DNA from: Klebsiella quasivariicola
GTDB taxonomy: Bacteria > Pseudomonadota > Gammaproteobacteria > Enterobacterales > Enterobacteriaceae
Length of the DNA: 64,000 nucleotides
Assembly: GCF_002269255.1 (NCBI RefSeq)
Contig: NZ_CP022823.1
Location: forward strand, 3,720,001-3,784,000
Direction of reading: 5' to 3'
In this document: one piece after another, positions 46,762 through 54,834 of the stretch
How the letters are laid out: each line of letters begins with the position of its first letter
Position numbering within the stretch: position 1 is the stretch's first letter
Notes under the pieces: generated by a model
What the model was told of the DNA's origin: nothing
The model's database searches: none
What the model saw: only the letters and a program-made list of their open reading frames with translations
Position numbers and translations under genes: made by a program

Positions 46762-47325
46762 TCAGCGCCTCTCTTCCTGCGCCCTCTCCCCTGCCAACTG
46801 CCCGACCATCATGCGGATTGCCGCCTTAGACAACGGTGCGCGGTCGGTGACAAAGTGCAAGGTCATCCCTTCAATAAAGGCGTCGAGACCGCGGGCGGTA
46901 TCGGGGGCAAACCATTGTTCCAGCGTCTGCTGGCTGCGCCGCATCCAGTTTTGCATCACCGCCTTCAGCGCCGGCTGACTGCTGCAAAAAGCATACAGCT
47001 GGTACATCAGCTTCATATTACGCGCCGTGGTCACCTGGGCGCTGAAAATCAGCTCAGCAATGGCATCGCAGGCTTGCTCCTGATTCGTTACCCCAACGAA
47101 GCCTTGCTGGTAGTGCGCCGACATCTCGGCAGTAAACAGGCTGAACGCCTCCTCAATTAACGCCTCAATGCCGCTAAAATAGTAGGTCAATGACCCCAGC
47201 GGCACATTCGCGCAGGTGGCGATTTTACGGTGCGTTACCGCATGGACGCCGTGCGCCGCGATGGTGTCCAGCGTCGCCTGCAGGATGCGCTCGCGGCGCT
47301 GCGGATCGTTCGGTCTACGGGCCAT
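46762..47325 (-). CDS. rcdA: RcdA (YbjK), TetR-family regulator
   Basis: A 187-residue TetR-type DNA-binding regulator that in E. coli activates csgD and affects curli and biofilm. The helix-turn-helix HAVTHRKIATCANVPLGSLTYYF lies at about residues 25-47, and the rest is an all-helical ligand and dimer domain. The start at 47325 gives MARRPNDPQRRERIL; a frame from 47352 would cross the palindromic operator. It is divergent from ybjJ. Confidence 0.9.
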   Translation of the reverse strand: MARRPNDPQRRERILQATLDTIAAHGVHAVTHRKIATCANVPLGSLTYYFSGIEALIEEAFSLFTAEMSAHYQQGFVGVTNQEQACDAIAELIFSAQVTTARNMKLMYQLYAFCSSQPALKAVMQNWMRRSQQTLEQWFAPDTARGLDAFIEGMTLHFVTDRAPLSKAAIRMMVGQLAGERAQEERR

Positions 47326-47345
47326 GATTTTCCTCTTCCGGTTTA

Positions 47346-47359
47346 TGTACAAATGTACA
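47346..47359. promoter_or_regulatory. Palindromic operator between rcdA and ybjJ
   Basis: TGTACA-AA-TGTACA, a perfect palindrome except for the central AA, 20 nt upstream of the rcdA start and 49 nt upstream of ybjJ. TetR-family regulators commonly bind such sites and control their own gene and the divergent neighbour. Binding by RcdA is inferred. Confidence 0.6.
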
Positions 47360-47407
47360 CATGCTTGCTACTGTTGTCTTCACTCTTCTCGTTTAAGGCG
47401 TTTACGG

Positions 47408-48610
47408 ATGACGACGCAATCCTCGCGCAGAGCGCTGCAGCTTCGGCTGTGGGCGCTGTTTATGTTCTTTTTCATCCCCGGCTTGCTAATGGCCTCCTGG
47501 GCCACCCGCACGCCGGCGATCCGCGATCTGCTGGCACTCTCCACCGCAGAGATGGGCGTAGTGCTGTTTGGCCTGTCGGTGGGGTCGATGAGCGGTATCC
47601 TCTGCTCGGCATGGCTGGTGAAACGCTTTGGTACCCGCAAGGTTATCCGCACCACCATGTCCTTCGCCGTACTCGGCATGCTGGTGCTCAGCCTGGCGCT
47701 GTGGATCTCTTCCGCCCCGCTGTTCGCCTTCGGTCTGGCCATCTTTGGCGCCAGCTTTGGCTCGGCAGAAGTCGCGATTAACGTTGAAGGCGCGGCCATC
47801 GAGCGGGAGATGAATAAAACGGTGCTGCCGATGATGCATGGATTTTACAGCTTCGGCACCCTGTTCGGCGCCGGGGTGGGCATGGCAGTGACTGGATTCG
47901 GTCTGCCTGCCGCCCCGCATATCCTGGCGGCCGCGCTGGTGGCTGTCCTGCCCATCGCCATCGCCATCCGCGCCATTCCCGATGGCACCGGCAAAAATGC
48001 CGCCGAAGCCGCCCACGGTGAAGCGAAGGGTCTGCCGGTATGGCGCGACGCGCAGCTGCTGCTGATCGGGGTCATCGTCCTGGCGATGGCCTTTGCCGAA
48101 GGCTCGGCCAACGACTGGCTGCCGCTGCTGATGGTGGACGGCCACGGCTTTAGCCCCACCTCCGGCTCGCTGATCTATGCCGGCTTCACCCTCGGCATGA
48201 CGCTGGGCCGCTTTACCGGCGGCTGGTTTATCGATCGCTACAGCCGGGTGACGGTGGTCCGCGCCAGCGCGGTGATGGGTGCCCTGGGTATTGGCCTGAT
48301 CATCTTCGTCGATAACCCCTGGGTGGCAGGCATCTCGGTACTGCTGTGGGGCATTGGCGCCTCGCTCGGCTTCCCGCTGACCATCTCCGCCGCCAGCGAT
48401 ACCGGGCCGGACGCGCCCAAGCGCGTCAGCGTGGTGGCGATCACCGGCTATCTCGCTTTCCTCGTCGGGCCGCCGCTGCTGGGCTTCCTCGGCGAACATT
48501 TCGGCCTGCGCAGCGCCATGATGGTGGTGCTGGGTCTGGTGATGGTGGCGGCGCTGGTCGCCCGCGCGGTGGCTAAGCCACAGTCTGAACCCGTTATGGA
48601 GAACAGCTAA
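47408..48610 (+). CDS. ybjJ: YbjJ, major facilitator superfamily transporter
   Basis: A 400-residue MFS protein with about twelve helices. It has the family A-like motif WLVKRFGTRKV and conserved FGASFGSAEVAINVEGAA and LMVDGHGFSPTSGSLIYAGF. The substrate is unknown. The start at 47408 gives MTTQSSRRALQLR, matching YbjJ length. The last base of its stop is the first base of the ybjI ATG. Confidence 0.92.
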   Translation: MTTQSSRRALQLRLWALFMFFFIPGLLMASWATRTPAIRDLLALSTAEMGVVLFGLSVGSMSGILCSAWLVKRFGTRKVIRTTMSFAVLGMLVLSLALWISSAPLFAFGLAIFGASFGSAEVAINVEGAAIEREMNKTVLPMMHGFYSFGTLFGAGVGMAVTGFGLPAAPHILAAALVAVLPIAIAIRAIPDGTGKNAAEAAHGEAKGLPVWRDAQLLLIGVIVLAMAFAEGSANDWLPLLMVDGHGFSPTSGSLIYAGFTLGMTLGRFTGGWFIDRYSRVTVVRASAVMGALGIGLIIFVDNPWVAGISVLLWGIGASLGFPLTISAASDTGPDAPKRVSVVAITGYLAFLVGPPLLGFLGEHFGLRSAMMVVLGLVMVAALVARAVAKPQSEPVMENS

Positions 48611-49422
48611 TGAGCATCAAACTGATTGCGGTGGATATGGACGGCACCTTTTTAAGCGATGCCAAAACTTACAACCGGCCGCGCTTCCTCGCCCAGTACC
48701 AGCGAATGCGTGAGCAAAACATTCGCTTCGTGGTCGCCAGCGGCAACCAGTATTATCAGCTGATCTCCTTTTTCCCGGAGATTGCCCATCAGATCGCCTT
48801 TGTGGCGGAAAACGGCGGCTGGGTGGTGAGCGGCAATGAAGACGTGTTCAACTGCCAGCTGCCGGTTCACCATTTCAATGCCGTGGTCGACCATCTGCAG
48901 ACCCTGCCAAATATCGAAATCATCGCCTGCGGGAAGCGCAGCGCCTACACTCTCAACCGCTATAACGACGCGCTGAAGACGGTGGCGGCGAAGTATTATC
49001 ACCGCCTTGAACTGGTGGATGATTTTAACCATCTCGATGACACCATCCTCAAATTTGGCCTCAACGTGCCGGACAGCCTGATCCCGGACATTCAGCCGAA
49101 GCTGCACGCGGCGCTGGGGGACATGGTCACCGCGGTGGCCACCGGCTACGGCAGCATCGACTTAATTATCCCGGGCGTGCACAAAGCCAATGGGCTGCGC
49201 ATTTTGCAGCAGCGCTGGGGCATTGAGGATCACGAGGTGGTGGCGTTCGGCGACAGCGGCAACGATATCGAAATGCTGCAGCACGCCGGGTTTGGCTTTG
49301 CCATGGCCAACGCCCGGGAAGACGTCAAAGCCGTCGCCCGCTATCAGGCGCCGCACAACAACGAAGAAGGCGTGCTGCAGATTATTGATAAGGTGTTAGA
49401 TCGCGAAGCGCCGTTCGCCTGA
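48610..49422 (+). CDS. ybjI: YbjI, HAD-type sugar/FMN phosphatase
   Basis: A 270-residue Cof-type HAD phosphatase with motif I AVDMDGTFLSD, motif II VVASGNQ and motif III/IV VAFGDSGNDIEML. In E. coli it dephosphorylates FMN and small phosphorylated metabolites. Coupled to ybjJ through an overlapping stop-start. Confidence 0.94.
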   Translation: MSIKLIAVDMDGTFLSDAKTYNRPRFLAQYQRMREQNIRFVVASGNQYYQLISFFPEIAHQIAFVAENGGWVVSGNEDVFNCQLPVHHFNAVVDHLQTLPNIEIIACGKRSAYTLNRYNDALKTVAAKYYHRLELVDDFNHLDDTILKFGLNVPDSLIPDIQPKLHAALGDMVTAVATGYGSIDLIIPGVHKANGLRILQQRWGIEDHEVVAFGDSGNDIEMLQHAGFGFAMANAREDVKAVARYQAPHNNEEGVLQIIDKVLDREAPFA

Positions 49423-49426
49423 CAAG

Positions 49427-49450
49427 ACCCGGATGCGAGCGCATCCGGGT
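49427..49450. terminator. Hairpin between convergent ybjI and mdfA
   Basis: Perfect 10-bp stem ACCCGGATGC / GCATCCGGGT with a GAGC loop, placed between the two stops. T-runs are absent on both strands, so it may be a REP-like or 3'-protecting element as well as a terminator. Confidence 0.5.
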
Positions 49451-49459
49451 TGAAAACAA

Positions 49460-50692
49460 CTACCCCTGCTGCGAATTGCCGATGCTTTTATCTTTCAGGA
49501 AGTAGATCATCAGCCCCAGCCACAGCACCCCGCCCAGCAGGTTAAACAGGCTGAACAGCCCGTTGCCGCCCAGCGCGTAAGCATGTTTGCTCAGCTCGAT
49601 GCCGACGGTGAAGATTAGCATCTGCAGCATCCCCATCGCCGCCGAAACCGTGCCTTTGCTCATCTCGCTGGCGAACAGCGTTAAGCGCACCAGGCCGGCG
49701 TTCGCCAGGCCAATCCCGAAGGCGTAGAAGCTCAGGCCGGCGGTCATCCACAGATACGCATGGGAAGAGACCACGGTCGCCGCTGCGGAGAGGATCAGAC
49801 CAAACATGATCGGCCAGCCGCCCATGATAATCAGCGAGCGCACGGTCCGGCGCGAAGTCAGACGCGCCAGCACCAGGTTACCGGCAATCAGCGCACCGAA
49901 AATCGGCACCTGCAGCATGCCGTACTCATAGCTGGTGGCCTGTTCACCGCTGATAATAATCACCGGCGACTGGGCAATCCACGCCAGCAGCGGCAGGCTG
50001 ACAAAGCCGGTGGCCAGCGCGCCGGCGACGAAGCGCAGGTTTTTTAGCACCAGCCGATAGTCGCGGCCCAGCTCTTTGACCGACAGCTTTTCGCCGAGTC
50101 GCGTCGCGGTTTCCGGCATCGCCCGCTGCAGGCCGAAGAACGAAATGGCCGCCAGCACGGCGAACAGGACAAACATCATCTCCCACGGCAGGATATGCAC
50201 CCAGGCGGCGCCCACCAGCGGCCCCAGCAGCGGGGCAATCAGCGCCACGTTAGCCATCAGGGCGGTAATTTTGATACACACCGCCTCCTCGAAGGACTCC
50301 TGGATCGCCGCATAGCCCACCGCGCCGATAAAGCACAGGCTGATCCCCTGCAGAAAGCGCAGCAGGGTAAACTGCTCGATGGTCTGCGCCAGCAGCGTCG
50401 CCAGGCAGGTAACGATAAACCAGACCACGCCGGTCAACATCACCGGACGGCGGCCAATACGATCCGATAGCGGCCCCAGCAGCCACTGTAAAAACATACC
50501 GCCAGCCAGATAGGCGGTCATCGAGGTAGGTACCCACTCGTTGCCCACCTGAAATTCCTGCACCACGGCTAACATGCCCGGCTGAATCATATCGTTGCCG
50601 ATATAAGTGGAAAACTCGTACAGCACCAGACATAGCGGGAACAACAGCGCCTGCCTTCCGAGGCGGCGGCCTGAAAGCGAATAATTTTGCAT
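49460..50692 (-). CDS. mdfA: MdfA, multidrug/cation efflux MFS transporter
   Basis: A 410-residue drug-proton antiporter with broad specificity (chloramphenicol, quinolones, cationic dyes) and Na+/H+ or K+/H+ activity in E. coli. Functional residues Glu26 and Asp34 in VLYEFSTYIGNDM are present, as are the motif DRIGRRPVML and Arg112 in LLRFLQGIS. The product is full length, and nothing suggests inactivation. Confidence 0.96.
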   Translation of the reverse strand: MQNYSLSGRRLGRQALLFPLCLVLYEFSTYIGNDMIQPGMLAVVQEFQVGNEWVPTSMTAYLAGGMFLQWLLGPLSDRIGRRPVMLTGVVWFIVTCLATLLAQTIEQFTLLRFLQGISLCFIGAVGYAAIQESFEEAVCIKITALMANVALIAPLLGPLVGAAWVHILPWEMMFVLFAVLAAISFFGLQRAMPETATRLGEKLSVKELGRDYRLVLKNLRFVAGALATGFVSLPLLAWIAQSPVIIISGEQATSYEYGMLQVPIFGALIAGNLVLARLTSRRTVRSLIIMGGWPIMFGLILSAAATVVSSHAYLWMTAGLSFYAFGIGLANAGLVRLTLFASEMSKGTVSAAMGMLQMLIFTVGIELSKHAYALGGNGLFSLFNLLGGVLWLGLMIYFLKDKSIGNSQQG

Positions 50693-51016
50693 GAAATCTC
50701 TTATCTATCAAAAATCGCGCAAAGTGTAATGAAACTCCCGGCGCGGAGATAGTGAATTGTGGGTGACACCGCACAATATTGCGCATCCTGCGCCGCGTGC
50801 TGGCCCTCCCCGGCTATTCAGCTTGTGTATATATTCCGTTTATGTTTCAGCAATGTGACAAACGATATACTGACGTTTTTCAGGTTGTTAGCACTGAAAC
50901 CACTATGCAAAATTTCTTAACAACCTGATTTTTAAGACAATGCTGCTTTATCTCTGCGCTGCTTTTTTTTAGAGTAAGCGGCTTATTTGCTCTCGGACCA
51001 ACAAGCCTGGAAGTCT
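50693..51016. promoter_or_regulatory. Divergent mdfA / ybjG region with long inverted repeat
   Basis: A 324-nt gap. At 50881-50927 a perfect 10-bp inverted repeat CAGGTTGTTA / TAACAACCTG is separated by 27 nt and followed by ATTTTTAAG, about 90 nt before ybjG. It could be an operator, or a hairpin that limits read-through into ybjG. No ORF seen. Confidence 0.45.
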
Positions 51017-51610
51017 ATGCTGGAAAATATTAATTACGCGCTGTTCGCCCTGCTCAACGCGACACCGGCCTCGCCGCAGTGGGCCATTGAGGTAGCCCTT
51101 TTCATCGCCAAAGATCTGATCCTGATCGTGCCCCTGCTGGTGGTGACATTATGGCTGTGGGGACCCGCCCAGCGGCAGATGATATTTAAGCTGATGCTGG
51201 CGCTGATGCTCAGCCTGACCGTGTCGTGGGCGATCGGCCACCTTTACCCGCACGATCGGCCTTTTGTCGCCGGCGTAGGCTATAACTTCCTGCATCACGC
51301 CGCAGACGACTCCTTCCCCAGCGACCACGGCACCGTCAGCTTTACCTTTGCCCTGGCCTTCCTGTTCTGGCACCGTCTGTGGTCCGGCGCGCTGTTGATG
51401 ACTATCGCCGCGGCCATCGCCTGGTCCCGCGTCTATCTCGGCGTCCACTGGCCGCTGGATATGGTCGGCGGCCTGCTGGCCGGCATGTGCGGCTGTCTTG
51501 GCGCGGCGCTGATCTGGCATACGTTCGGTCCGGCGCTGTACCGTCAGCTGCAGCGGCTGTACCGCCTCTGCTTCTCCCTGCCGATCCGCAAAGGCTGGGT
51601 ACGCGGCTAA
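51017..51610 (+). CDS. ybjG: YbjG, undecaprenyl-diphosphate phosphatase
   Basis: PAP2-type membrane phosphatase (197 residues) that recycles undecaprenyl diphosphate and contributes to bacitracin tolerance. The three phosphatase motifs are K/R-rich PHDRPF, FPSDHGTV and SRVYLGVHWPLDM. The start at 51017 gives MLENINYALFALLNAT; the frame from 50987 adds ten residues. Confidence 0.94.
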   Translation: MLENINYALFALLNATPASPQWAIEVALFIAKDLILIVPLLVVTLWLWGPAQRQMIFKLMLALMLSLTVSWAIGHLYPHDRPFVAGVGYNFLHHAADDSFPSDHGTVSFTFALAFLFWHRLWSGALLMTIAAAIAWSRVYLGVHWPLDMVGGLLAGMCGCLGAALIWHTFGPALYRQLQRLYRLCFSLPIRKGWVRG

Positions 51611-51712
51611 ACGCCAGCCGCCGCTGCGGCCACCGCGTGACTAACCCGCAAGCGACAGGTAAAATCCCGCTAACGCCCTGCCCCCGCAGGGCGATTTTAG
51701 CGCAGAGGGAAT

Positions 51713-52471
51713 ATGGAAACTCGCCGTGACGAACGTATCAGTCAGCTCATTCAGGCACTCAAACGCAGTGATAAGCTGCATCTGAAAGAAGCCGCTTCCC
51801 TGCTTGGGGTGTCGGAAATGACCATTCGTCGCGACCTCAACGGCCACAGCGGCCCGGTTGTGCTGCTCGGCGGCTATATTGTGCTGGAACCGCGTAGCGC
51901 TACCCATTACCTGCTCAGCGATCAAAAAACCCGGCTGGTTGAGGAAAAACGCCGCGCTGCCCGCCATGCCGCGGCACTGCTGGAGGCCCATCAGATGGCC
52001 TTCTTTGACTGCGGCACCACCACGCCGTGGATCATTGACGCCATTGACGATGCCCTGCCCTTCACCGGCGTCTGCTACTCCCTGAACACCTTTCTGGCCC
52101 TGCAGGAAAAACCGCAGTGCCGGGCGGTCCTGTGCGGCGGGGAATTTCATGCCAGCAACGCGATTTTTATGCCGTTGAGTCTTGAGGATACCCTCAGCCA
52201 TCTGAGCCCCGACATCGCCTTTTACTCGGCGGCAGGCATTGACTGCGAGCAGGGGGCAACCTGCTATAACCTGGAAGAGCTGCCGGTCAAGCACTGGGCG
52301 ATGCGTCACGCCCGCTACCACGTGCTGGTGGTCGACCACAGCAAGTTTGGCAAAGTGCGTCCGGCGCGGATGGGGGCGTTAGCGAAATTTGACGTGATTG
52401 CCAGCGACATCTGTCCGGATGACGAGCTGGTGGCGCTGGCGAAGGCGCAACAGATCTCTCTGCTGTATTGA
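51713..52471 (+). CDS. deoR: DeoR, deoxyribonucleoside operon repressor
   Basis: A 252-residue DeoR-family repressor. It has an N-terminal winged helix-turn-helix (LHLKEAASLLGVSEMTIRRDL, residues about 24-44) and a sugar-phosphate-binding C-terminal domain (FFDCGTTTPWIID, VVDHSKFGKVRPA). It responds to deoxyribose-5-phosphate in E. coli. Located between ybjG and dacC as in E. coli. Confidence 0.96.
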   Translation: METRRDERISQLIQALKRSDKLHLKEAASLLGVSEMTIRRDLNGHSGPVVLLGGYIVLEPRSATHYLLSDQKTRLVEEKRRAARHAAALLEAHQMAFFDCGTTTPWIIDAIDDALPFTGVCYSLNTFLALQEKPQCRAVLCGGEFHASNAIFMPLSLEDTLSHLSPDIAFYSAAGIDCEQGATCYNLEELPVKHWAMRHARYHVLVVDHSKFGKVRPARMGALAKFDVIASDICPDDELVALAKAQQISLLY

Positions 52472-52506
52472 AGACTGCCCGCGCCCCACAAGGCGCGGGC
52501 ATGGCA

Positions 52507-53709
52507 TCAGGAGAACCAGCTGCCGAACCAGCCGTGCAGTTTCATCAGCACGAAGTCGATCATCCGGCTGAAGAAGCCGCCCTCTTTCACCGGCTCCATG
52601 ACGATCAGCGGCCGCTGCTCGATGGTTTTATCATTCAGCTTAAAGTCGATAGTCCCGACCACCTGCCCCTTCTCCAGCGGCGCGGTGAGCTGCGGCTGAT
52701 TTAAGGTGTAGCTGGCTTTCAGGTTCTTCAGCTGGCCCTTCGGCAGGGTGATAGAGCCCGCCTCACCGGCCCCCAGTTTCGCTTCGCTGCTGTCGCCAAA
52801 CCACACGCGCTGGGTGACGAAGGTGGCATCTGGTTTAATCGGCGTCACGGTTTCATAGAAGCGGAAGCCCCAGGTCAGCAGTTTTTCCGACTCGTTAAAG
52901 CGAATGCGGTCGGTTTTGGTTCCCAGCACCACCGCTATCAGACGCATATCGCCCTGAGTGGCCGAGGAGACGAGGTTATAGCCGGCCCCGGCGGTGGTCC
53001 CGGTTTTCACGCCGTCGGCGTTGAGATTGGTGCTCCACAGCAGACGGTTGCGGTTCGGCTGACGAATTTTATTAAAGGTGAACTCTTTTTCTTTATGTAC
53101 CGCGTACTCTTCCGGTACGTCGTGGATCATCGCTTTGGTCAACAGCGCCATATCGCGCGCGGTACTGAACTGCCCCGGCGCATCAAGGCCGTGGACGGTC
53201 ATAAAGGTGGTATTGGTCAGCCCCATTTTTTTGGCATAGCCGTTCATCAGACTGACGAAAGCATCCTGGCTGCCCGCCACGTAGTCAGCAATCGCAATGC
53301 TGGCGTCGTTCCCGGACTGAATGATGACCCCTTTATTCAGATCTTCCACCGAAACCTGCATGCCGGGTTTGAGGAACATCACCGATGACCCGCGCAGGGC
53401 CGGGTTGCCGGTCGCCCAGGCATCACGTCCGACGGTCACCATGTCGGTCAGTTTGATTTTTCCCGCTTTTATCGCCTGCCCCACCACGTAGCTGGTCATG
53501 ATCTTCGTCAGACTGGCCGGGTCGAGTTTTTCATCGGCATTGCCTTCGCTCAGCACCTTCCCGCTGGCATAGTCCATCAGGATCCAGGCGCGAGCGTCAA
53601 TCGAAGGGGCGTCGGGGAGTTGTTCTGCAGCCTGCACCGCAGGTGCGACAAGAAGTAATAGTGCGCAACCTGCCGCGAGGCCGCGAAGGGAAAAAGCGTC
53701 ATGCATCAT
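52507..53709 (-). CDS. dacC: PBP6, D-alanyl-D-alanine carboxypeptidase DacC
   Basis: Periplasmic penicillin-binding protein 6 that removes terminal D-Ala from pentapeptides. The 400-residue product has a signal peptide cut near VQA-AEQ, active-site SLTK, SGND and KTGTT motifs, and a C-terminal amphipathic membrane anchor ending LHGWFGSWFS. I place the start at ATG 53709, which gives the E. coli length; a second ATG follows at once. It is the last core-genome gene before the prophage. Confidence 0.95.
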   Translation of the reverse strand: MMHDAFSLRGLAAGCALLLLVAPAVQAAEQLPDAPSIDARAWILMDYASGKVLSEGNADEKLDPASLTKIMTSYVVGQAIKAGKIKLTDMVTVGRDAWATGNPALRGSSVMFLKPGMQVSVEDLNKGVIIQSGNDASIAIADYVAGSQDAFVSLMNGYAKKMGLTNTTFMTVHGLDAPGQFSTARDMALLTKAMIHDVPEEYAVHKEKEFTFNKIRQPNRNRLLWSTNLNADGVKTGTTAGAGYNLVSSATQGDMRLIAVVLGTKTDRIRFNESEKLLTWGFRFYETVTPIKPDATFVTQRVWFGDSSEAKLGAGEAGSITLPKGQLKNLKASYTLNQPQLTAPLEKGQVVGTIDFKLNDKTIEQRPLIVMEPVKEGGFFSRMIDFVLMKLHGWFGSWFS

Positions 53710-54072
53710 AAGAGCCACCCAAGTATCCTTTCCAAACAAAATATGCCGCACCACTCTGACCGCGCCGCAGCAACCGGTGAGTAAAGCGTACAAATGACCT
53801 TAAAGAAACAGCGAGTTGGTAAAGTTTTTAAAGTTTACGCAATAACCTGCCGCTGTGCTTTAATCAGAACAATTTTTTTGATCGCGATTGCCTAAATATT
53901 ATCTTTATTATGGCATGCCAAAAAATAGTTTATCAAATTCAACGTTCTGCAATACTTTCAACGTTATAGCTTTGTTGATGTTTGGACAAATGCGGACAAA
54001 TGCGGACATTTGAATGCCCCAAATCATGCCCCAAACCCCATTCTGCCCCAAAATTAGCCCCATTTTTAGCAT
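53710..54072. other. dacC upstream region and prophage end with tandem short repeats
   Basis: A 363-nt gap. The left part holds the dacC promoter side. From 53992 the sequence has GGACAAATGC twice in tandem and then GGACATTTGA. From 54013 to 54062 it has repeated GCCCC units spaced about 10-14 nt (minus strand TTTGGGGCA repeated). Such clustered direct repeats resemble integrase arm-type sites near an attachment site. The core attachment sequence cannot be fixed because the other prophage end is outside the window. No integrase gene is present. Confidence 0.45.
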
Positions 54073-54390
54073 TCAAACCGGGACATGATCCTGCATCAGA
54101 TCGATGATGGTATGCGTTATCACGCCGCCAACTTCAACGTCGTCAAGCGCATCTCCCTCGACCGCTTCTCCGTCAGCAGTAATCAGCGCCGACCCCATCA
54201 CTTTCGCAAACTCCATACGGCCGTCATACCGTATTAGCACTGTATCGCCCTGCTGCAGCCGTCGGGCAACGTCAATGACCACATATCCGTCGCTTGTTTC
54301 GATTGCAAGCGTATTGGCGCTTAGGTTACACAGACTGGTAATGCTGATTCTGCGTTCGATATAGTCAACTGCTGGCGAAGGAAAGCCCAT
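54073..54390 (-). CDS. UmuD'-like phage protein
   Basis: A 105-residue protein starting MGFPSPAVDYIERRIS, closely matching the UmuD segment GFPSPAADYVEQRI just after its self-cleavage site. The middle (YVVIDVARRLQQGDTVLIRYDGRMEFAKVM) aligns with the UmuD core, but the segment carrying the catalytic GDSM Ser is missing. It thus resembles a preprocessed UmuD' or phage HumD rather than an active S24 protease. The start at 54390 follows GGAGGG, and the upstream gene stops 1 nt before it. Function inferred: modulation of the SOS mutagenesis polymerase or a similar role. Confidence 0.7.
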   Translation of the reverse strand: MGFPSPAVDYIERRISITSLCNLSANTLAIETSDGYVVIDVARRLQQGDTVLIRYDGRMEFAKVMGSALITADGEAVEGDALDDVEVGGVITHTIIDLMQDHVPV

Positions 54391-54391
54391 A

Positions 54392-54631
54392 TCACAGCCC
54401 TCCGTTTGGATTGAAAAGCTGGAAAGTGCGGTTATCGCCTTCCTCAGTAGACACGTCCCGGAATGTCGTGACGTAATTCTCCACCCACTGGTTAGCCTGC
54501 TTTGCAGACCATATCCAGTTCGACGCTTCCAGTTCCCTGATAAACCGCCTTGTCGTGACTGCGCGCCGCCCGTTTGGCTCAATAACAATTGACCGGAACC
54601 AGGCGGCCTCTATGTCTGCTGTATGTGGCAT
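54392..54631 (-). CDS. Small phage protein of unknown function
   Basis: A 79-residue ORF (MPHTADIEAAWFRSIVIEPNG...). It is rich in Trp and Arg, has no signal peptide or membrane segment, and I see no recognised domain. It has GAGAGG about 11 nt upstream and its stop is 1 nt from the UmuD'-like start (TGATATG), so the two are likely coupled. The composition looks like a DNA-binding or replication-accessory protein, but I cannot name it. Confidence 0.65.
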   Translation of the reverse strand: MPHTADIEAAWFRSIVIEPNGRRAVTTRRFIRELEASNWIWSAKQANQWVENYVTTFRDVSTEEGDNRTFQLFNPNGGL

Positions 54632-54651
54632 GATCTGAACCTCTCAATGAT

Positions 54652-54724
54652 GTCGCGGTAGGGATACCCGTTACCGGATACCCCCCGCACAGATCCCGGC
54701 GTGCGCGATTTACGCACCGGGCTC
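54652..54724 (-). other. Possible group II intron 3' end (domains V and VI)
   Basis: On the minus strand 54724-54692 reads as a 33-nt hairpin starting GAGCCCGGTGCG and ending CGCACGCCGGGATC: stem, two-base CG bulge and GAGC start, as in group II intron domain V. It is followed (54691-54652) by an imperfect hairpin with an unpaired A at 54659, seven nt before a terminal AC, like domain VI with its branch point. The loop (TAAATCG) is not the usual GNRA, and no reverse transcriptase is present, so this would be a fragment. An alternative is a conserved phage structural element or a short arginine-rich ORF. Confidence 0.4.
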
Positions 54725-54834
54725 CTGCCTCGGGTGTCTGGCGGTGAACCGCTCCACAGGCCTGGACGCAGGTATTTGCCACCAACGGCACTATTTCGCC
54801 ATCAGACGAAACCCTGAAGTGCGATAAGCGCGAG

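Noticed and set aside
46642..47160. 172-codon plus-strand frame
   Set aside because: It overlays the RybB sRNA and the 3' two-thirds of rcdA on the opposite strand; both are better supported.
47486..48499. 337-codon minus-strand frame within ybjJ
   Set aside because: Antisense shadow of a clear MFS transporter with no start signals.
50835..50852. PhoP box upstream of ybjG
   Set aside because: Only one GTTTA half is present; the second half at the required spacing is missing.
53992..54062. CRISPR array
   Set aside because: Repeats are only about 5-10 nt and spacers are shorter than any CRISPR spacer; no cas genes lie nearby.
54579..54791. 70-codon minus-strand frame over the possible intron fragment
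   Set aside because: It overlaps the 79-residue gene in another frame and the structured element, and its Arg/Cys-rich text looks like translation of a structured RNA.
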